In this document: positions 59,873 to 64,000 of the stretch, one piece after another
Layout of the letters: each line of letters begins with the position of its first letter
How positions within the stretch are numbered: position 1 is the first letter of the stretch
From: Oxalobacteraceae sp. CFBP 8761
GTDB taxonomy: Bacteria > Pseudomonadota > Gammaproteobacteria > Burkholderiales > Burkholderiaceae_D
DNA length: 64,000 nt
Direction: 5' to 3'
Assembly: GCA_014841595.1 (NCBI GenBank)
Contig: JACYUE010000001.1
Coordinates: 2,096,996-2,160,995, forward strand
Translations under genes and position numbers: made by a program
Notes under the pieces: generated by a model
Told to the model about the DNA's origin: nothing
Seen by the model: only the letters and a program-made list of their open reading frames with translations
The model's database searches: none

Positions 59873-60511
59873 ATGACGCGCATTGCCCCCATCGTCTTAC
59901 TGCTGGCCGCCGCCTTGGCGCTGCCGGCGCAAGCCGCAGTCACCTACAGCTGGCAGCAAGTGAGTGCATCCAATTCGATGCCGACCGGCCTCAACCTGGA
60001 ACTGGCGTTCTCCGAGGAGGCTGTCACCGCCGGCCGGTTGTCACTGGATATCCACAACGAATGCGACATCGGTCCGCCATGCCTCGATCCGCAGTCGAGT
60101 TTGCTGTCCCTGCGCTACTGGTTCGACGACCCGTACATCGATGGCCAGCACAACCTGATCGACTATGGCTACCGCACCGAGCCGCGCAATTATTATGACT
60201 ACATCGTGATGGACCTGACATTCCTGGCAGGTGGACTTCTCGGGGGCAGCATCTTCGCCTCGGACGGCAACTCCGATTTTCAGATGGTAAGCCAGGGCGC
60301 GCTGTTCAGCGTGGTGGCCGCCCATAGTGACGAACCCTTTGGCTGTGGTTGGCAGTACCCCGACTGCAGCGGCGCCAGCGGCATGCTGGTGGCTGCTGCG
60401 CAGGAAACGATCGAGGTGCCGGAGCCGGCCACGGGCGCCATCGTCGGCCTTGGCCTGGTGGCAGCCTGGTTCGCACGCCGCCGTCAGCGGCCGGCGCGCG
60501 GCATCGCCTGA
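59873..60511 (+). CDS. PEP-CTERM sorting domain protein
   Basis: A 212-residue exported protein with signal peptide MTRIAPIVLLLAAALALPAQ (then AA) and a C-terminal PEP-CTERM tail: EVPEPATGAIVGLGLVAAW followed by FARRRQRP, i.e. VPEP, a hydrophobic helix and an Arg cluster. The tail targets proteins to the exosortase/archaeosortase-like EpsH system, linked to exopolysaccharide production. The middle part is rich in aromatic residues and Cys (NECDIGPPCLD, CGWQYPDCSG) and has no known fold to me. The ATG at 59873 follows a GAGGAGA ribosome site. The sorting enzyme is not in the window. Confidence 0.88.
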   Translation: MTRIAPIVLLLAAALALPAQAAVTYSWQQVSASNSMPTGLNLELAFSEEAVTAGRLSLDIHNECDIGPPCLDPQSSLLSLRYWFDDPYIDGQHNLIDYGYRTEPRNYYDYIVMDLTFLAGGLLGGSIFASDGNSDFQMVSQGALFSVVAAHSDEPFGCGWQYPDCSGASGMLVAAAQETIEVPEPATGAIVGLGLVAAWFARRRQRPARGIA

Positions 60512-60527
60512 AGCACGGGTGGCGCCG

Positions 60528-61061
60528 TCAGTTTGCCGGCGCCAACAGGGCGGCAGTGTCGGTGGCGCCCATCTTCAGCGCCGCGTCGTACGCGGTCACG
60601 CCTGACGCGTCGCGCGCCGCCGGGTCGGCGCCGCGTTCCATCAGCAGCTGGGCGATGGCGACCCGGTTGAACATTGCGGCGAACATCAGCGCCGTCCGGC
60701 CCGACGGGCCGGCAAAGTCCGGCAGTGCGCCCATGTCGAGCAACAGCGTCGTGACTGCCAGGTCGCCCTTGAATGCGGCGCCGTGCAACGGCGTTTGCCC
60801 CGCATCGTTGATCAGGTGCGGATCGGCGCCGTGCTCGAGCAAGACCCGCGTCGCGTCCAGGTGGCAATGGTAGCTGGCGAGCATCAAGAGGCTGTCGCCT
60901 TTTTCATTGCGCAGGTTTGGCGGCAGGCCGCGCGACAGGAAGGCGGCGAGATGCTCGGCGTCGCCCGAGCGCGCATACTGGAACATATTGCGCGCCATGT
61001 TGAGCGCGGCTTCGTCCAGTTCGGCTTTGGTCGGCGTCGCCGTTTGGTCGTTCGTGTGCAT
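60528..61061 (-). CDS. Ankyrin-repeat protein
   Basis: A 177-residue protein with about four ankyrin repeats. The ATG at 61061 (MHTNDQTATPTKAELDEAAL) is preferred to the extended frame, which runs into the next gene region. Repeat signatures are DSLLMLASYHCHLDATRVLL, INDAGQTPLHGAAFKGDLAV and RTALMFAAMFNRVAIAQLLM, each with the usual G-x-T-x-L-x-x-A-A pattern. No signal peptide is seen, so it is probably a cytosolic protein-binding module. Similar small ankyrin proteins often sit beside catalases in other proteobacteria; here no such neighbour exists. It is 59 bases from the MFS gene on the same strand. Confidence 0.85.
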   Translation of the reverse strand: MHTNDQTATPTKAELDEAALNMARNMFQYARSGDAEHLAAFLSRGLPPNLRNEKGDSLLMLASYHCHLDATRVLLEHGADPHLINDAGQTPLHGAAFKGDLAVTTLLLDMGALPDFAGPSGRTALMFAAMFNRVAIAQLLMERGADPAARDASGVTAYDAALKMGATDTAALLAPAN

Positions 61062-61119
61062 TGCGTGCTCCGGATCAGGATAAAGGTTGATTAAAACACA
61101 TCTTAATCCGGCGCGTGGT

Positions 61120-62316
61120 CTATGCGCTCTGGCGTGCGGCCGCATGCCCGGTGGCTTCGCGGAGCCAGACCGGCAGCGCCAGCGCCGGCAGCAGCATGCC
61201 AACCAGCAGCGCCGCGTGCCAGCCATGTGCGGCATATACCCACCCACCCAGCGCGGAACCGACCGCACCACCGGCAAAGAACAGCGCGAAGTACAGGCCA
61301 TTCAGCCGGCTGCGCATGTCCGCGCCCAGCGCGAACAGCGCGCGCTGGCCCAGCACCAGGTTGGCGGCCACCGCAGCATCCAGCACGATGGCGGCCACGG
61401 CCAGCAAGCAGAGCGCGACCGGTTTCGACGCGGGCGCAAACAGGGGCAGCAAAAAGCTCAGCGCGCCGACGACCAGGGCGACGGCAGTGGCCTTGAGCGT
61501 GTGACCGGCATCGGCCAGGCGCCCGGCGACAGGCGAGGCCACCGCACCGGCCATGCCGACCAGGGCAAACAGCGCGATGCCATTTTGCGTGAGGCCGAAG
61601 GCCGGGCCGGCCAGCGCCTGCGGCGCCACAGTCCAGAACAGGCTGAAGGCGCCGAACAGGCCGGCGTGATACAGCGCGCGCTGGCGCAGCACCACGGTCG
61701 TGGCCAGCAACGGCCATAGCGAGCCGATCAGGCGCCGGTATGGCTGCGGCGAGGTTGGCTGGCGCAGCGGCAGCTTCAACCGCAACACCACGGCCAGTAG
61801 TGCCACCAGTGCGGCGGCGATGCCAAACACGGTGTGCCAGCCGCCCAGGCCAGCCAGCACGCTCGCCACCGGCCGCGCCACCATGATCCCCAGCAGCAGG
61901 CCACTGACGACCTTGCCGACGATCTGGCCACGCGTGGCTTCCGGCGCCAGGTGCGCGGCAAACGGCACCAGCACCTGGGCCACCACGGCGCCCAGGCCGA
62001 TGGTCAGCGCGGCCAGCAGGAACGCCCACGCCGTGGTGGCCGTGGCCGCGACCAGCAAGGCAGCGCTCGTGACGAACAGGCCGGTGACGATCAGGCGCCG
62101 GTTTTCCACCAGGTCGCCCAGCGGCACGATGAACAGGAGGCCCAGCGTGTAGCCGATCTGGGTCAGCGTGACGATCAGCCCGGCCGCTGCGGGCGGCAGG
62201 CCCAGCGCGGCGCCGATCGGGCCGACGAGCGGCTGCGCATAATAAAGGTTGGCGACGATGATGCCGGCCGCAGTGGCCAGCAGCATGACCATGCCGGACG
62301 ACCTGGGGGTGTTCAT
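61120..62316 (-). CDS. MFS transporter (YnfM/arabinose efflux-like)
   Basis: A 398-residue, 12-helix transporter. The ATG at 62316 has GGAG six bases upstream; MEFVMNTPRS four codons earlier is an alternative. The much longer frame upstream is shadow. Features are IVANLYYAQPLVGPIGAALG (helix 1 end), the motif GDLVENRRLIVTG between helices 2 and 3, and LGQRALFALGADMRSRLNGL in the second half. It probably exports a small metabolite or drug. It is divergent from a LysR regulator with a 108-base gap, and that regulator is its likely controller. Confidence 0.9.
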   Translation of the reverse strand: MNTPRSSGMVMLLATAAGIIVANLYYAQPLVGPIGAALGLPPAAAGLIVTLTQIGYTLGLLFIVPLGDLVENRRLIVTGLFVTSAALLVAATATTAWAFLLAALTIGLGAVVAQVLVPFAAHLAPEATRGQIVGKVVSGLLLGIMVARPVASVLAGLGGWHTVFGIAAALVALLAVVLRLKLPLRQPTSPQPYRRLIGSLWPLLATTVVLRQRALYHAGLFGAFSLFWTVAPQALAGPAFGLTQNGIALFALVGMAGAVASPVAGRLADAGHTLKATAVALVVGALSFLLPLFAPASKPVALCLLAVAAIVLDAAVAANLVLGQRALFALGADMRSRLNGLYFALFFAGGAVGSALGGWVYAAHGWHAALLVGMLLPALALPVWLREATGHAAARQSA

Positions 62317-62424
62317 GACGAACTCCATGGGAGTGAATGAGGGAATGACCCCATGGTAGCCAGTTCGCCGGCGAAGATAATCAGGGCATAATGCGCTTAT
62401 ACCATTCACTTTATATGAACAATC

Positions 62425-63363
62425 ATGGACAAGGTGAAAGCGATGCAGACGTTCGTGCGCATCGTCGAAGCGAACAGTTTCACGCGCGCGGCCGAGTCGC
62501 TCGACCTGCCGCGTGCATCGCTGACGGCGACGCTGCAGAATCTCGAACGCTATCTGGGCGCGCAACTGCTGCAGCGCACGACGCGCCGGCTGTCGCTGAC
62601 GCCCGAGGGCGAGCGTTACTACGCCCACTGCAACACCATCCTGGCCGCCATCGACGACGCCGAAGCCGACTTTCTGGGCGAGCACGCCGGGCGCATGCAG
62701 GGCCGCCTGCGCATCGACTTGCCGGGCGCGCTCGGGCGCGCCATCGTGCTGCCACGCATCGGTGAATTTCGCCAGGCGTTTCCGGCGCTCGATCTCACGA
62801 TCAGCCTGGGCGACCGCCTGGTCGACCTGACCGCCGAAGGCATCGATTGCGCATTGCGCGTGGGCGACTTGCCCGATTCGAGCCTGGTCGCGCGCCGGAT
62901 CGGCCTGATGCGCTTCGTGATCGCCGCCACGCCCGGCTATCTGGCGGAACGGGGCACGCCTGAAACGGTCGATGCATTGGGCCAGCATGATGCGATCGTG
63001 CATTTCTCGGGCAAGACCGGCCGCGCGTTCGAGTGGACGCTCGCGGGTGAAGAGAAAGAAGGGGGCACGGGTAGCGTGGTCCGGGTGGCCATCGATGGTG
63101 GCATCGCCGTCAACGATGCCGAGGCCAACCTGCTGTGCGCGCTGCAGGGGCTGGGACTGGCGCAACTGGCCCGCTACCAGGTGCGCACGCACGTGGCGCA
63201 GGGCGCGCTGGCTGTCGTGCTGCCCGCCATGTGCCCGACGCCAATGCCGGTCTCACTGCTGTACCCACGCGGGCGCATCGCCAATCCGCGCCTGCAGGCG
63301 TTTGCCAGCTGGCTGGCCGGGGTGTTCGAGGCCGACCCTGACCTGCGCCTGGCGGACGCCTGA
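62425..63363 (+). CDS. LysR family transcriptional regulator
   Basis: A 312-residue LysR regulator of the DsdC/CrgA-like group that begins MDKVKAMQTFVRIVEANSFT. The helix-turn-helix is at about residues 5-62 (SFTRAAESLDLPRASLTATL and LLQRTTRRLSLTPEGERYY). The effector domain follows from about 90 (GRLRIDLPGALGRAIVLPRI and EGIDCALRVGDLPDSSLVAR). It is divergent from the MFS gene, so it likely controls that transporter and itself. The ligand is unknown. It converges with the TonB-dependent receptor. Confidence 0.93.
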   Translation: MDKVKAMQTFVRIVEANSFTRAAESLDLPRASLTATLQNLERYLGAQLLQRTTRRLSLTPEGERYYAHCNTILAAIDDAEADFLGEHAGRMQGRLRIDLPGALGRAIVLPRIGEFRQAFPALDLTISLGDRLVDLTAEGIDCALRVGDLPDSSLVARRIGLMRFVIAATPGYLAERGTPETVDALGQHDAIVHFSGKTGRAFEWTLAGEEKEGGTGSVVRVAIDGGIAVNDAEANLLCALQGLGLAQLARYQVRTHVAQGALAVVLPAMCPTPMPVSLLYPRGRIANPRLQAFASWLAGVFEADPDLRLADA

Positions 63364-63381
63364 TGCCGGTTCACCCGCCGC

Positions 63382-63999
63382 TCAGAAGTCCACGTTCATC
63401 GACAGCCACAGGCGGCGCCCGTCGAGGTTGTTGACGTAGACGCTGCTATAGGTCGGCGCTGCCGCCGGCGTCGCGCGATACGGCAGGTAGTCGATGAAGT
63501 CCTTGTCCAGCAGATTGTAGATCGCAGCATTGAGCGTAATGGCCGGCGTGATCTGGTAGCTGGTGCCAAGGTGCAGCATCGTATAACCCTTGAAGTCGCC
63601 CAGCGCGTCCCGGGCCGCGCGGGTGGCAGCCGACGTCCCCGGATCGCGGAAGCGCTCGCTGCGGTATTCGGCGCGCAGCCACGTGTTCCAGTCTGGCGAC
63701 ACGTCCCAGGTCAGGCGCGCATTGAACGCGTGCTTCGGCGTGTCGGACAGCGGCTTGCCGGCATTCGCGCCGCTTTCCTGTTCGCTGTCGGTGTACGTGT
63801 AGTTGGCGCTGGCGGCCCAGCCGGCGGCGAGCGGGAAGCGGGTGGCGAGTTCGACACCACGCGTGACGGCCTCGTCGACGTTGATCGACTGGCCGAAGGC
63901 GTCGACGTTCGGCCAGTTGCCGAAGCTGACGCAGCCCGGCCGGTTGAGCGCCGGGCGGTAGGTGCAGTTGAGGAGGCCAGTACCGCTGGTGATCTTGTC
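63382..63999 (-). CDS. TonB-dependent outer-membrane receptor, 5' part outside the window
   Basis: The last ~205 residues of a TonB-dependent receptor; the frame is open to the window edge and continues beyond it. The visible part is made of beta-barrel strands: GVELATRFPLAAGWAASANY, TPKHAFNARLTWDVSPDWNT, and the C-terminal NAAIYNLLDKDFIDYLPYR and RRLWLSMNVDF ending in Phe as expected for outer-membrane insertion. The loop CTYRPALNRPGCVSF shows a Cys pair common in siderophore receptors. A ferric-siderophore type is most likely, but the plug and TonB box are not in view. Confidence 0.9.
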   Translation of the reverse strand, partial: DKITSGTGLLNCTYRPALNRPGCVSFGNWPNVDAFGQSINVDEAVTRGVELATRFPLAAGWAASANYTYTDSEQESGANAGKPLSDTPKHAFNARLTWDVSPDWNTWLRAEYRSERFRDPGTSAATRAARDALGDFKGYTMLHLGTSYQITPAITLNAAIYNLLDKDFIDYLPYRATPAAAPTYSSVYVNNLDGRRLWLSMNVDF

Positions 64000-64000
64000 C

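Noticed and set aside
62317..63192. Upstream extension of the MFS gene into the LysR gene region
   Set aside because: The extension is antisense to the LysR gene; a ribosome site and the normal helix 1 support the start at 62316.
1..64000. tRNA, rRNA, integrase or prophage genes
   Set aside because: None of the characteristic sequences or protein families were seen on either strand.

Overview
The window looks like a chromosomal segment of a high-GC betaproteobacterium of the Oxalobacteraceae, most probably a Massilia/Telluria-type soil or plant-associated bacterium. This is inferred from the GC-rich codon use, the Burkholderiales-type trimeric porin, the Bug/TctC binding protein, a CheV, a PEP-CTERM sorting protein, pectin-degrading enzymes and the gene families in general. 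I could not run any database search. No rRNA, tRNA, CRISPR array, prophage or intact insertion sequence was seen.

Layout. (1) 1-6406 (+): an acyl-CoA catabolic operon with a thiolase (5' cut by the window edge), two paired acyl-CoA dehydrogenases of the pimeloyl-CoA dehydrogenase large/small type, a crotonase and a class III CoA-transferase. It is followed by an IclR regulator; a hotdog thioesterase and a porin lie on the opposite strand. (2) 8289-18849: a pectin/uronate island. On the minus strand a 1052-residue pectate lyase-pectin methylesterase fusion is translationally coupled to a rhamnogalacturonan acetylesterase-type SGNH hydrolase and preceded by a GntR/FCD regulator. On the plus strand a second GntR/FCD regulator precedes kdgD, a ketoglutarate semialdehyde dehydrogenase, an MFS sugar-acid transporter and an SMP-30 lactonase, the lower part of the oxidative galacturonate/galactarate route to 2-oxoglutarate. 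Two copies of a near-identical 23-bp operator-like sequence precede the minus-strand genes. (3) 18938-31282: mixed housekeeping and accessory genes: an Ala-rich lipoprotein, LysR/EamA pair, a MOSC-alkyltransferase-like fusion, an M28 peptidase, an Old Yellow Enzyme, a LytS/LytTR two-component pair, a DUF455 ferritin-like protein and DNA polymerase II. (4) 30695-35425 (-): a run of secreted or envelope proteins (LprI-like, a duplicated-domain protein, an M13 metallopeptidase, two small exported proteins).

(5) 35814-41996 (+): CheV, then a LysR regulator and an EmrAB/TolC-type tripartite efflux operon; a perfect 47-bp palindrome sits between regulator and operon. (6) 42028-44211 (-): a small membrane protein, cytochrome b561 and a membrane-anchored catalase-like peroxidase. 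(7) 44484-49959 (+): a hybrid histidine kinase split by an in-frame amber codon, an aldehyde dehydrogenase and an unusual RsbT-like-ATPase/histidine-kinase fusion. (8) 49994-50160: REP/MITE-like inverted repeats. (9) 50293-57533 (-): a tripartite tricarboxylate transporter operon and a three-subunit molybdenum hydroxylase of PaoABC type ending at a clean UUCG-loop terminator. (10) 57639-64000: purU, GNAT, a small exported protein, a PEP-CTERM protein, an ankyrin protein, a divergent MFS/LysR pair and the 3' part of a TonB-dependent receptor.

The most noteworthy items are the amber-interrupted kinase, the two-enzyme pectinase fusion with its shared operators, the 47-bp palindrome before the efflux operon, the RsbT-kinase fusion and the MOSC-ATL fusion. 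I did not find a clear candidate for a wholly new defence or mobile system.
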